Shown in pieces: positions 35,401 to 50,400 of a stretch of DNA of 64,000 bases (the first letter of the stretch is position 1; each line of letters starts with the position of its first letter). This DNA comes from Tubulanus polymorphus (Eukaryota > Nemertea > Palaeonemertea > Tubulaniformes > Tubulanidae). Under the pieces are notes generated by a model. The model saw only the letters and a list, made by a program, of their open reading frames with translations, made no database searches and was not told the DNA's origin. The stretch spans positions 8,244,278-8,308,277 of the forward strand of contig NC_134030.1 of NCBI RefSeq assembly GCF_964204645.1. The letters are read 5' to 3'. The position numbers and the translations under genes are program-made.

Positions 35401-38400
35401 TCGATTGGATTCATAGCAGATCAAGTCAGAGAAAAGAATGTGCATGTCAGGCAATTGTCAGGGTTAAAGCAAGTCAAATAAAAGTAGCCAACCTGATGTG
35501 TTTTTTGGTTTTATGTGGTTAACTGTTAGCCAAGTGGCTAAAAAGCTTTCGGCCCTTCACAGGTCTTGTCATCAAGGATTGATGGATTCAAATCCGTGTG
35601 GTGGCTGAGTGGCTGAGTTCTTACACAGTCTCTGCATGGCACTGCAGAAAAAAAATCCTGAAATAGTAGAGCAGAGCCCAGTTCCATAACGACTTTAATA
35701 AAAAAGCAGTCTTAAATCTTTGAGATTGGTCTTAAGTTGTTAGCCATAGAGGACAAAGATGGCGTCAGACTGGTCTTAGGTCTAAGCCATGATGTACAAG
35801 ATCTCGGGCTGGACGAACAGTCGTAACTCCAAAAGTAGCCTCAAACCTTAAGACTTAGAATGGCTAAAACTAAATTGTCATACTCTTGTCTAAGCCATGC
35901 ATAGTCTTGTCAAAGCCATGAATATGCGACTGTCCCAAGCAGTACCTCCCTGGGTAGAGGGGTACTTTTTATACAATAAACAGAAATATCCATCAGATTT
36001 GTATGATAGATTTGTACATTGTTCTCTGTGGCTGTTGTTGTATAATGATATAAGCCGCTGTTACTGTGAGTATTATCATCGGTTGATTGCGCACCGTGTA
36101 TCGTTCATTCATCAGGATAGGTCAGTTGTCATAATCTTCTGTTCAATTAAGCATTTATTGCTAGCCGATTGAACTAGTCATAACCTCTGAACTTGATGCT
36201 TGAGGTTGGCAAAATTCAGATTAATCCATATCCACCGATCGATGATTAGTTTAGCCAAGTTTTTGCTCTGATGTCGTCGCTGTTCTTGCGTTGGTAGAAT
36301 CAGTTGAAAATTGGATGAGAAAGATTCGGTATCGCAGGATTTGATTGCATTCATAGTGATAGCTTTAAGTAGTTTTGGTTTTGTCGCACATATCCAGTAG
36401 AGGGCCACTCTGAGAATAACTAAATCGGCACATCCAAACAAAGCATTCGGGGCCAGTCGTGGCTCATAATGGTTGCAGGGTTCATAGCAGTCCTTGTAAG
36501 TCCTTAAAAGTTTTGAAATGGGAATTGGGAATTCAAGGCCTTGAGCAACGTGGAATGGGCTCTAAAATTCCTAAATCATTGTCATTGTCCTTGAATGGCA
36601 TCAGTCATTAGTTATCATGTGCAGATCCAAGATTCAAGTTCACTAGTACAGCTCTTAAAATCTATTGATTTAATATAGGAATGCCTGGAAAATGTAGATG
36701 TCAGGATTTCTGGCGTTAAGCATGACGGTTAGATATAAGTTTCGGAATCTGAGTAAAAAAAAAACCTAGAAAGTCATTAAATGAGATCGGACATGGACAC
36801 CATGAACCCTGTGGTTGTCCATCGTGGTAAAGCCGAGGACACACTGGGCGATTTCGTTGGTTTAGACCGGTCTAATTTGGCACGGGCTAAAAGAGCGAAC
36901 CAGGTCCGGACCAAATTTTGGACAGGTCTTAATATGTGTGTGGACAGTAACTGGTACCAGGTCCTGTCTGACGAAATCGCCCACAACCCAGTGCGTCTGA
37001 TGCTTAACTTCATTTCTGGTGAACGGGAAATGATTTGCACGGCGAAGTCCGATCAGAATTTCATGCTTGCAGTTCGCCTATGTCGCTGAACGTATTTCAA
37101 ACGCACAATGGTAAAAAGGATCTAGTTGAAACGCTTCAGACGAGGATAGAACAGGTAATAAATAGTTTTTAATAGCAGGTGTATACGAAACGATCATTCA
37201 TATACACGGCCCACGGTTGCTGTTGCTGCCACGCACATTTTGCTTACACTTTATGCTCAACGTTCCCCGCATACCTTCAAAGTAAAAAACGAACCGAAGC
37301 AAAAATGACGAAGCAAGATTTTATTTTCAGACTATTCTCTGATGATGAGTGATGAAATGTGTATCTGAATTAAGCGCTAGTCTGTGTATATCGTGTATGA
37401 TATAGCTGAAGGAATCGGCGTTTTTGAAAACCGAGAAAATGCGGTGAAAGAAGTGATTATTGCCCCACACTCCTTGTGACTAATGTGTACAGGGGTGGGA
37501 GCACAAAGAACACATTTTCCCACGCCCTTTTGAAAATATGATGGCAATTTTTTCGGGGCACTTTTTCCAGTGGGATCCTAATAAGACCTTGGGGATGCCC
37601 TTTTGGTTTCTATATGGTCCCATCAAAGTTAGCCCCTGGATCCGCCTTTTGGAGTATGTGGTTAAAGGTAGCAGTCAAATGCCCGGGTCTACGGTTTCTG
37701 GGTTTGATACAAGGGGAGAGAGTTTGATAATTCAGGGATGAAAATCTTCCGACCATAGACGGATTTCCGACCTTTTCTAACATTTTATTTATTCCTGAGA
37801 AAAGTGTAAATCACCTCTATCGCGGGCGTCACATCGGAGCGCTCCGTAGTTAGGAGTGCTCCTTAAGACGGTTTTTGGCAGTTGTTAGCACAACTGTAGA
37901 GTCGGAGAAACCAATATGGCGTCTCATTCAAAAAGCGGCTCTAATTCAGGCCCAAAGTATTAACATTTTGACCAAAAGGAAGTAAGTTTTTTGGCTAAAA
38001 GTTACTGATTTTTGTTCCCCAAAAAAATTCTTTTTTTTTGAAAATATTTTCCGACTTTTTCAATATAGGCCGTTTTCATCCCTGATAATTGATGAAGAAC
38101 TAATTTTGATTCACAGTGGGTCGTCGAATTCAATTAAAATGACGGTGATGAATTCTTTAAAATGTGCATTATTTTTCTTTCCGGGGGAGGGTGTTGCTTT
38201 TCTGTCTTAGATAGTATAAACCACTTTATATAACAAATTGCTTAGATTAAATTAGTATTTACTTGATACTAAACAATGCTTAATCAAAGCAAAGTGGGTC
38301 GTTTCCGGTACGAGTGGCGATTCAAATGCCGGCTCGTGCCCATTTGGTACACGTGTGAACAGTTGTTCCGGGCCAAAAACGCTCTCGTGATAGTGATCGA

Positions 38401-41400
38401 TATTTTTGACTCGATATCATCGTACTCGCTAACTATGCCACTTATGATGAAAAAACATCTGAATATCAAATATGTTTTAATCTCCCAGGCATGTAGTTAT
38501 CAAATATCAGATCGATGTTTGGATGTTTGTTCGATTACATTCAGCAGTAAAGTACGTACGTGCGTTGTTCGGATATGATGATTATAAACTGTGCACCTGT
38601 TACACAATCATTCCACAATAAACCCAGCCTCTAGAAATCGTTACAAACAGCAGAACTAAACTGTACACTGTGTCCAACTCATTTATGAATTTCCAGCATT
38701 TTCATCATGATTAAGTTCTATTTCTAATCATGAGTGAATGGACACGGCGGCGGCGTGTGAATTAATGAAAAATATTTTGATTGATTACATGATTACAAAA
38801 TTCCTGTTGTGAATCAACAGAAAAAAATCTGTTACCCCGTTTTTCACTTGATTTTTCAGTATTTCCTCATGATTAAGTACCTTTTCTAACTACGGGCGAA
38901 TGAATTTAGAAAAAATTATCTTTTGATCGATTAACCCTTTCAGTGTTGGCTAATTAATACCCTATAGTGCTGAAGATAATTTGAAAATTCTGAAAAATTC
39001 CACCCTAGTGTGTTGAATAACGGGAATAGCACTATAGTGCGTCTACACCCTGGCGCGGTATATCGTTAGTTACTAATATTTCGCTATGTTTGATAGGTGC
39101 TGCCATCTTTCAAGAGAGATAATTAGTAATTACTAATTAAATCAATACACCGCAGTGCGGTGTACTAGCAAAATCCATCACTGATTCGTACGCCGCACTG
39201 AAAGGGTTAAACAAGCATTTTCTTCGTGCAAATTTTCCTCTTATGAATCGGAAGAAAAACTTCTTTCCCCGTACAATAATAATGAGGCTTGTATAAAAAA
39301 GCAATGAAGGGCTCTTCATTGGTATATTACTTTACTCTCTAGGGCGTTCAATACGACATAATTAAAAACCTGTTGAATGAATCTAAGTTGAATATTTCGA
39401 CATGTTTCCATTAGCTATTAAAGATTTCACCTCACGCTGACGTTGAGCTCCGATTTAGAGTCTTTATATTCATTCTTTCTCACATTAATGAACCCTGCTG
39501 ATATCTGATATACTGATATAGGGTTAAGTCGAGCGAAATATGTCTCATGATTACAAGTTTTGCCACAGATAGATGTATATCACGAAAAATGTCGGATTAT
39601 TAGGACTACGGACTCAAATTTAGATGATTTCATTTCATAGATCAAATGAAAGTAGTCGATTCCGATTGTTCAGCGCTCCGTGAATCTGTGTATGAGTTTT
39701 ACCTATTAGCACTCAAGCCGCCCGCATCCCCCTCCGGCCTATGAGCACGCCCAAATCCACCCTAAACTTGACACCCAAGAAGTCAGAATTCTGTACAGAA
39801 ATCAACATCTTCCTATTTGAAATGCTCTAGTATTTGGAGTATGCACGTGACAGATCCGAGCGCTCAATTATATCCAAGTAAGTCTGCATAAATATCAGGG
39901 GTAGAACTAAAGGTCATGATTTTGGTGGCCCACCTCATCGAATCTTATGATATCATATGAAAGCCTTGACTATTTACTACAAAATAACATGAATTTGTAA
40001 AACATGAAAATCAACTAGAAATGAGCTATTCTGTATCATGATAAATGTGGATTTTCCTATGAATTTTCTGAGGTGTAATAGACACTAGATTGTGAAATTC
40101 CTGAGTGCTAATTGGTTAACAGTTGTGTTGTCAGTAGCGCATTCACAGCACAGGTAAATTTGTTAATGACGTTATATTATCAGATGGGTATATTGCCATG
40201 GTGTTTGTATTGATCGCGTTACCAACCAGGACGGACGGTACTGTATACACTGATGGTGTGTGGTGTCCGATGTAGAAACGGGGACTAACGTTTCTCTCAA
40301 TCTCTCTCTCTCTGTTGGAATTCAGCGCGAGGCTGATTGACGTCAATCGCGTCGGCGTAATGAATATTCCCCGAACGTACGTACGTATCGGTCGACCAGT
40401 TCGGGGGCGTGAATACAGACTAGCAGACCTGCTGGATTAACATCTCGTTCGAGGCATCTCTTCTTGGAATCGGGTTCTTTTTTCATCGAAGTGTGACGCG
40501 AAGATGAAACAATGTTTATCGCACGATGTGAATGGGTAATTGTGATTGCTTAACCGGTTAGAATTAATCGCGCTCGTGGACTTACGCAACAAGTTCTGAT
40601 CCAGTAACTTAAAAGAACTGAACTTAAGACTTGTGCCTGACAAAGTTGCTTTATTGTTATAAGTAAAGTCGCGTTGTTGTCTTGAGTAGTAGCAGCAACC
40701 CTCCCAAATTTAGTTTCATCGTAAGAATTTTCTAAAAAATCGATAAGCGCCAACGACCGCGCGGTATTGTAACGTTTTTCACATAAGTTGCTATGAAGTT
40801 TATAGACGTCGTTCGTGGATTGTTGATCGGTTGACACTGGTTTTGTCCGGGTTGTCAGGTTCGCTCGCGCGGCGATAGTTTCTGCGAAATACGCGATCGA
40901 ATCAATCGATCAAAATGTGAATATAATTCATTTATGAATCGAAACGTTTTTATTTATCCGAAGTTGTTTTTTGTCCGTAGTTGCGCGCGATTAAAAACGA
41001 ACCGCGACAGGCTGAATTGCGCGAGTGATAGGCCTATTATAAAACATGTTTGAATAAACGTAACTCTCTATTGATAATGGCGTTGTCATTTATTCGTCTA
41101 TAAACGTAACGTAATAAGCTTTCTCTTTGCGGATCGCGCTTAAAGGTTGTCGACGTTTAATGATCCTGTGAACATCACTTCCGACTGGTGGCGTAATAGC
41201 GGGCGCGAGTGTCATCGAGGAAAATTGATATTAGTAATTAGCGTGAACAACAGCGCCAGACACTTAGAACATACATTCCGATATAGACCGTCTACTGAGA
41301 TATCATCGTGAAGTCTTAGGTGATGGTAACTCTGAACTTTGTTGGATTTTTATTTCTGAAACAGAGAGAAAGTAAAAATTGATAGGAATACGAATCGCTA

Positions 41401-44400
41401 GCCTTTTCCAGGACAGACCATGCAATTTCTTCGTTTTTTTTTTTTTAAAAACAGTTGAACAGGACAGAAAGTAAAAGTTGAAACGAATATACGTATTTTC
41501 CAGCTGAGCGGACTGTGACATTTCTTTGTTTTTGGAGAGAAAAAAATCATTGTTTTTCTTTAAGAAGTATCAGCAGATATGTCTCGGACCTTGGTCCCGT
41601 TCTGAATACCTGCTGAATGATTTATTTAGACTAAACGCGATAAAAAAAAGATAACGAGACGACAATGTTCCATACGTCGGGCAAATTCAGTCCTTTGAAT
41701 CCGCGCAATTACTGGACGTCGGGCAGCGGAGTGAGAGAGCGCGCGAAAACTGCTCATCCCGGACGGACTACTAGGATGATTAAGAGCGCCCCGGTTCGAG
41801 GGGCCGGCGCTGCCACCGGTTTGGAGATATTGGGTAAATCGTGTTTTCCGCGAGATATAAAGACAGCGAATTACAAATATAGAGGTGAAGTTTACTTGTT
41901 ATTATTCATTGCGGATTCTCGTTGGGTTATTTATTTAGTCCATTATGATCAAGAATGGACCAAACGGTCACACTAAGTCTGTTTTAAGTTGGTCCATTCG
42001 ATTTTAGAATGGACCGAAAGGGTTTGATCTCAGTCCAGGACTGACCATTTCTCTTGTTAGTTAATAGAAACTTAGCTCTAGTCGACTGTCAATCAGCGAG
42101 TTGTCTCAAGCTGGACCAGCGGTTATAGCAAATTTCAAAATGCATATGGATGTACAGCAATGTTTTGGTCCACTCTAACTAGGTCTGTCCTCGAAATTGA
42201 TCAAATTAAATTGCACTAGCGTTAATAGTGTGAAAGTGGCTTCCAGTACAGAATCAGTGTACTTGACAAATTTTGAAAGTACTGCAGAACTTTTCACACT
42301 TGCACATTATAATAGACTAGGTCCTATAGCTTATTTTAGATATGCAAGACGGATATTGTGAGAAGTCGAAGTTAGAATTGTTGAATACGTAACTGTAGAG
42401 ATTGTTTAAATATCCATAAAAGCGTGTGCATCTCTCATCCTCCCCGATAGCTGGGATTTCTAACCTGATGGAATCGAGACTGCCTGGTCCATATGGAGGA
42501 TGACAACTCTTTGCCGCCGAAAGTGTAGAACTTTGTCAAGGCGAACTAGCATATTAACTAGGGACTGGGCCACATTTAAAACCAGTCAGCAGTTCCAATC
42601 TAACAATCTAAGACCAGTCTTAAGATTTAAGCCCACTTTTAGGTCATATGTCGACTATGAAACCAGCCCGATCATCATCATCATCATCATCATGATCGAG
42701 GAAAATTTGTCTTGAATTAGTTTCTCATCTTTTATCTACATTCGTATATTTGTCTAGTAAACTATATTCAAACAATGTTTCATTTTATATTCTCAAACAA
42801 CTAGTACAACACTGAATGTTTGAAAATCATGCAGGTGTTTTTCGTTCTCTGCCGGTATAGAGTTCACCTGGTACCCCAGACTAACAGGAAAAATTCTAAA
42901 CATTTGTGTTTGCGGTTTCAGACGTAAGAGTCTACGGGGAAATTGTTTGTTGATTGCGGTTTATTCGGATTGATGAACTCTCTTGTAACAGATAGAATTG
43001 CACGCTTCGACTGTTTCATCTCCGTCTATGTTTGGTTTGTTACCCATCGTTTTACTTCCAGTTGCCTTTTAGTCAAGTATGTCCGGAATCAAAATTGATT
43101 TTTTCGGTTGGACCATTGCATAGATTTGGGACATTATGGTAGGAATATTGTCAACCCAGACCCGTCGACGAATGAAAGTCCTGGTATCATTTTATGAAGA
43201 AATTCTTGAAATTTTCCAGGCATGGGTAGATTTTGGTTCTCGGGCTTCCGCGAGACCCTTATCCTCGTACTATCTGTGTGTGTCTGTCTTTCAGCATTCA
43301 GCTTCATTGATAATGGGTCTTGATAAACTTGAGAACACAATCTTAGCAATGGGAGTCTAGTTGTGCAGAATGGACCCAGTGACCCACCTAGTGGCAGAAC
43401 TGGGCACTAAAAACTGACCTTAAAGAGGAACCGGATCGTAATTTAAAAAGTTGTCGACAAAATTTAGTTAGTGGACCTAGATACAACATATCCTAAATGC
43501 GATGGGAACAAATGCATGGTAATTTCGGAGTTCACGCCTGAGCCCGAGAACCATTGTTGCCTATGGTTTGTTTTTTCAAAAAGGAAAAAACCGTTTATGT
43601 GTGAAACTTAATACCTGCTACAGCAATTATCCTAGAAGCACTTGTCAAATGTGAGAAGAAAGTCTTTAGAACTACGTCGATCTTAATGGAAACATAGCAA
43701 TTTACGTGTCAAACTGTGCAAGGAATAATTGATGAGAAAGTCAGTCCGGGATAAACAGTGAATTATTCACTGGTGAATTCTTCTTTTAGTGCATTCCACG
43801 TTCTTACGTCATCTGCCTGGCGGGGATGTTGAATTAATAAATAACCCGGCGGCCAGTTTCACACCGTTCACATTTCGGTCGGCTTCGTATCGATGTTTGA
43901 CATTTGTCTGTGTTCGATGAAGATCTAGACTAAGTTACAATTCAATTCAATCTTTATTGAGCGTAAACGTAAAATATAACATGCTCGGGCCTTGATATGA
44001 AATTTACGCAAATGGTACCGGTAATAGGAAAAAAAGCAAGGAATTTTTCAGAATGCAAATTTATGTTCACAGTTACGTTGAAAGAAACAGCAGTTTTCAA
44101 AATTAATTGACGAGAATATTTCTTGGGATGGGCATTCGTATGTATATTTCAGCGGATATTTAAAATAGCAAAAATATTAGAATTAAAGATATTTTAGAGA
44201 AATGATGAATGTCTTATCTATGGATTCAGTATTGGTATTTTTGTAGTGTGAATTTTTCGAAAAATTGTTTTCTAAGAACGGAATTTCCAAAATTAAGGAA
44301 ATTGAGAATTTTTAACTCTTCCATTAGGCACAACTCGAAGCCTCAAAACTGTGACACTGAGTTCCCCAGAAAATTGCAGGTAAAAATTCCAAGTAATAAT

Positions 44401-47400
44401 CGGAGATAATGCGAACGGCTATAGTAAGGCATTTAATCATGTATTATTGCCATTATTAAAATGGGTCAAAATCAACATCCTGTTTGATATATGCATGAAA
44501 AATACGGAAGGTTATGTTTGTATTGTGTATATGTGATGATATTAGTTAGTCACGATCGCTGAACTAAAACCACCACATCCGAAAAATAATCACGAGGATA
44601 GGCCGCATGAGGATAGGCCGCTGTAATGATCCTTCGATGGTTTTACGAAGCCTTTTTCGGCAGTAAGTAGTGGGTATTCATCTTATGAGCATGCATTTAT
44701 GAAAGGTAGGCACGATTGAAGCTAGGCTTATGGGGACTTTATGTAATTTTGGGAATACCCAGGATTTTTCTTATCTTTATTGTTTATTTCAAAGACTTTT
44801 TTGAAGCTATTTTACGATAATGTTTATATACATTGATTACATTGATACGTCATCAATACTGGCGTTCCAAATAACAATTAAAACTGTAAATTTTGGCGAT
44901 AATTTCGTAATTTTTTAACTCTTATTCTATTTTTGATAAATCTTAATAATCATTTTTTGAGAGGATGTGCCCTACGTCATCAATATATCATGGCTAGACT
45001 AGTTGCTTGTCAATTCAATTCAATTATCGAAATATTCAATCCAAATAACTTAACTGATCCTTAATGATTAATAGTATAATTATCCTAACAATATGATTTA
45101 TATTATTGTATTAAGCCATATATGTGTTATTTTTCCAGGCGTCAATAAACTTTCAAGTTAGTTTTCTTGTTCCTTAATGTAACTATGACATAACCACTGA
45201 AACAATAAGTCTGTGTTATGACAATATATAGAGAATGCCACGCTGATATTATATAAGATGAAGGTTTCCTTTAAGCTTAAATAATTAATTCATTCGATGT
45301 TTCGACTGTAACCTAATCGGGAATCTTCAGGAATGAGATATGAAACCGTGAGACTTACTTACATTTTTACTATGATATTTTATTCATCATTTGATCAATA
45401 AAGTGTTTTTTCTAATTCTCAGAAGAAATAAGATCCCTATTTATTGACGGTGTAGCGTAATTCGGAACGATTTTATATTTGCGATGTCCTCTCACTGTTT
45501 CCCCGCGACGACGCGACCGGGTTCGAATACCGCTCCCGCGGAAATATGATTCACGTTTCGTGGCAATTAATTGCAGGGGTGGCCTATAGGTCCGATTTCG
45601 CGGTATAGTGGGTCTTTTGTGATCGTTTTGAACGCCTTGAGTCACACGCGAGCAATATTACCCTGTATATGTAGTCATATTTTCTCTATTATGTACCCGT
45701 GTTTTGTTGTCTACATACCTCCACCAGCGCTGTACACAGAACCCGGCTTTTGCAGTTTGAGAGTTTTTAATCGAAATCTCAGCAGACGACTGGCTTGTGT
45801 TACGTCTCCATTTCTGATTTCTGATTTGAGGTGTTTCCATAGCAGAAAACGTCGGCCTGCCATCTTTCGGATTAGCGGCGGCTTATGGATTATGGATTAT
45901 TTATAAGGACTTAAGTGGATTATCTATCGTTGATAAACAGTCAAATTTGGATTAGTTTATCGGTCCGATATTGTTTTGTTGGTCATTCAATAGCGTATGT
46001 GCCAAAACACGAGTTGTATAAAATAGCGCACTCTCTATCTATCTGTTGGATATTTGGTGCGTGGTAATTTTTCGAGAGGAAAAATGAACGACGATAAAGG
46101 CTGTTGGGAATTCATCTGGGGCAAATTCTTTAAGAAAAATAATGGCCATCGCCAATCGAAAACAAAATCGTCGAGACAACGACGAAAGAGTAAGCAAGGA
46201 AAGGAGAGTAAGTGTCAATTCTGATAACGTATTGTTTTTTCCAATCTGAAAAGCATTGTTAGATTTCTTAATGGTAGTTACGGTAGTTCAGGTTTCTTTG
46301 CTCACGGGTGATGGAGGACTTATAGTAGTGGTAGTAGTTGTAGTTGTAGTGTAGTTGTAGGTTGTAGTAGTTGTAGGTAATTGTTGTAGTAGTTAGTGGT
46401 TGTAGTAGGCAACATCGTTATAGGCCTAGCCTTTTTTAGACTCATCGCTGATGGAGAGCTCCACTTGAGATTAATCTGTTAATTGTGTTTAATTAGTTGC
46501 ATTTGTGAAAATCGTCTGTTTTCGTCATAAAACGTCAATTAAGTCTCCTCTATAGTTGATCTGATATGCTCGATTATTTTAGTTCCTTTTCGTGTGATTT
46601 CTTGCCTTGCGAAATTCCATGTAAGAGTTTTCAATATTTATTGGGCTATAGGCCTATTCATGGCTGTACCTAGCAGAGGCAGTTACCCCAGCCCCTGAAA
46701 CTGGAAAGGTGCCCTTTGGAAACTGGAAAGGTGCAAGTATTATTGTTATATCCAATAGAACTGCCCTTTTCGGGATTCTCTGCCCCCCAAATTCAAGTGG
46801 CCTTGCTATTCCACGACTGTTCTTCTAATTGAGTCTCGTATGGAGTAAAACCCTTCCACAACTGATGAAATGATCAATGCAGTCTTTGAGAAATCTTGTG
46901 ATTAAGTCCGAATTAGATGAAAATAAGGATATAAGTGATCGGGATTAAGTGGATTTTACGACAGGCTCGGCATTTTACTGCTCCGCTGTGTGGTACTAGG
47001 GTAACGAAGGACTAGGGTTTGGTTATGAGGGAACCGTACAATTACGGACAACTAAAGGGCAATGATTCCGTTTCAGTGGTCTTCACTTATTCGGCGTAGA
47101 CATCGTTGATGTAGGAGTAAGTTTATAGGTAAGCGTTATCTAGAACTGTCAGGCGACGTTGACATTTCCATCGGTCTACTCTCGTGACATTTCCATCGGT
47201 CTACTCTCGTGTAAACACGAAATACGAGATTTATCAACGTAAAATATTCATGTTGAACTCGACATGAACTTAAGGAAATTTTTCTCGTTGACGCGAAGCC
47301 GAACGAGTTCGAATAACGAAGCGTAGCTGAACATATTCGTTTATGTCGTACAGAATGAAATAACCCACAGTGTAACGTATTTAACACTGGGCAAGTGCCC

Positions 47401-50400
47401 GTGAAATGTAATAACACATTCATACATATAGTTGTTATGCCTCGGACGATAAACAGTTCAAAAACTCACTGCAAATGAAATAGATTATAATTCATGTATA
47501 TATGTATATATATATATAAGAAAAATTATACCTTGTTTTTGTTTTTCCTAATCGGCCGGCCGGGTCATCTTGTAAACTGGAATAAAATTTATAATCAGTT
47601 CATTGCTGGGTCTGTTGTGTTTAGCTTGATCATGATTTAGAAAAAAAAAGTTATGTACAGGGTAGATAGGCGCTGGCTGGGAGAAACAAGGTAATAATTC
47701 GTTTAGCCCTTATTATCCTTTTCCGCGTAATAAGTTTATAATTTGAAATGCCTGATGTGTTAATTCTGATAGGATGTATCTTGTTTTTTGAGAAAGTTTT
47801 CGCAGTTTAGAATAAAGAAATATTTGCTTCATAGTTTTGAAGATTATGTAATCGTGACCGACTTCTATTCAAGGCATTTGGCAAACAAGAAATGAGCAAT
47901 TTCGTGCAAGTCCAAACACAATGCAGTTCAGATATATAAACGTCTGGACAATTTATTGGCAATTCTCAAGGATTCTTTGAAATATGAATCCTAGCTGACT
48001 AATATGTTTACTACAATCACACGAAGCAATGCGTTCTGGTTCCCCCTTGACCCCGGTACTCAAATCTTTTGTTCGTTGGAACAAAAATACGAAATACTGG
48101 TTTTATCAGGTATCGTGTAACAGTACGAAAAACATTACTCATCGCAAAAACTGGTTAAAAACGTTCTGCTCAAGTTAGACTAGGTTTACCGTTTTATTAT
48201 CTTTGTACAGTTGACCTTGCTTGATATAGGCCTATCTCAATTGGGATATCATTATGTCGATGACTTATGTAAACGATGACTTATCCAAATCACGAGTGCT
48301 GATTTGAAAATGTAATTGGGAATTCACAGAAACGACTTATGCAAGTTTGACTGTAATCTAGTACGAATGCATGGAGAATGTTACCAGGGGCGTTTCCAGG
48401 GGGATTCCAGGGTGTCCAAGTTTTCTTTTGCTTCTAACACTGTTATTCCAAAGCATTGTGAAGAAAATTAGTAGTAGTAACTTGTGTGTCACATAATCTT
48501 AAATTTCAAACACCTACGTCACTAAATGCATCTCGAGGCTTCTATTTTCCAGACACCAAACGCCACCCCCCCCCCAAAAAAAAAAATCAGTTGTTACACA
48601 GTTGATTAACATTTACTTTGGAATCCCTCCATGTCTAATCCTGGATCTGCCCCCTGCCACAGTTGTTTCCACAGGTGATAATTTCATGTTTCACCAGACT
48701 TGAAAAAATCAGTTATGAAATATGTACATTCAGTACTGTTATACACAGCGTGTACTGTCGAATAATTGCGAATTGTTACAATGGATTCTACATTTCTCGT
48801 GAAACAATATACATTAAGTCTCTCCGGGGTTCTAGAACACGAACTAACGCTGCAGCAGCGGTTCTCATTACCATATATTTATCATGCAGCCGATATGGCC
48901 TTGAATCTGTCAGGGACGTTGCCGCTGACGATGATGAGTACTGCCGTTACACTGCCTTACAGCCCTGTATTTCGTACGACGGCAGTTCGCCTCGTAAACC
49001 GGCATTGATAGACGATGACTATTTCACCCGGAACTGCTCGTTTTACCTGGCTCTCTGATAACACGAGAGAACGATGATGAATAGCTCTGTAAATCAACTG
49101 TTTGTATACGTGGGGAAACTAATTCAATACGATTATTCCCATCATGTATTTTGAGCTGTATTGATTGAGTGTCGTTGATGGGTGTCATATTTTTTCCCGA
49201 TGTATGAATGTTTGCTTGGTAGCCATTTTGAAACTATCAGTTTTTCGGAGCATTCTCATCAATTTCTTCGACATTTACTATATAACGTGACACGTATTTT
49301 CGCTTGGTAGCCATTTTGAAATCATCAGTTTTTTTCGAGCGTTCTCGTCAATTTCTTCGACATTTTCTTCATGATGTGACAAGTTTTTATCAGCCATTTT
49401 GTAGAGATGGCGATAGTACACGGCCTTCGCTGTTTTTATTCGTCTTGTGCCGAGGAGTAACTAGTGCTCATGAATATCTCTCGCTCAACAGCAGATTCAG
49501 CAGATTTATCCGATTACCTAGAGTATTATAACGAGAGACTGAACTGAAGTTGAACTGGTTGCAAATCAGTCATCGGGAGAAGAATGGCAAATCATTTAGT
49601 CTCGACCCTGGTCTAGACCGATTTATAACTTCTAATGCATTCATGTGAACTGATGAATGATTTGTATAAGTAGTAATTAGTTCAGATAGTGGAATACTTG
49701 TTTCTGAGTAGTGTTAGCTTATCTAAAAATGAGCGGTCCACACTCTTTCAGCTGAGATCTGACCACTAGTATACCCATGGCTGTGCAGCTGGCCTGTACT
49801 AGGGCAGTGGTCATACTGTAGCAGTAAGCCAATACCTGTACAGGGATGAATTGAAAATAGCCAGTTCTGCATCTGTAGAGTTGCTCATGGAAATCTGTCG
49901 GTGTCATTTTAAACTCACAAGGTCCTAGTTTGCTAACTTTTTCCTTCAACAGGTCTAGCTTTTGGGAAAAGGGGGATGGAATATTGGGTCACTACTCAAA
50001 CGAATTTGTGGCCCGCATAAATGGCACAGACATCATCAGGGCTAATCTGTTGTCTAATGTTTGAAAGAATTAGATCCATTCTGAGCATTTTCCTGGTTTG
50101 AATTGAGAACAGTATATATGTATGCTCACAATTTTACCATTTTCTGATCTAAAGTCTTCAAGAGAAAATTCTAAGGTCACTCATCCGTAAAAAGAGGGCG
50201 CACTTACCCCACGTGCACCCCCCCTGGATGCTCCCCTGCAACTACTGCCTATATTTTCAAATGTTTCATGTCCATACATTTTATATTTTGTAGGTAGCGA
50301 ACCGTCAATCGGCAGCGGACAGAGCGGACAGAGCGGACATCATTCATCGTCGATATCGAAGCGTTCGTTGCTCAGTCAAGACAACCTGACGTACGGCAGC

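Larger units (their letters stand above)
31460..50293. other. DLGAP: DLGAP intron region upstream of the common exon (18.8 kb)
   Basis: Apart from the three candidate first exons, this holds repeats: palindromic MITEs (31524, 35674, 42563), a tandem repeat (34354-34810), a 215-bp foldback (34835-35049), a dispersed repeat (36468-36735), CAAATTTGG repeats (36846-36975, 38240-38385), a piggyBac-like MITE (38931-39210), short tandem repeats (47161, 49215), and a GTAGTT-rich stretch near 46320-46410. No separate nested gene could be supported. Confidence 0.6.

Noticed and set aside
36781-37089. 102-codon plus frame opposite an 87-codon minus frame
   Set aside because: Lies in a CAAATTTGG-family repeat.
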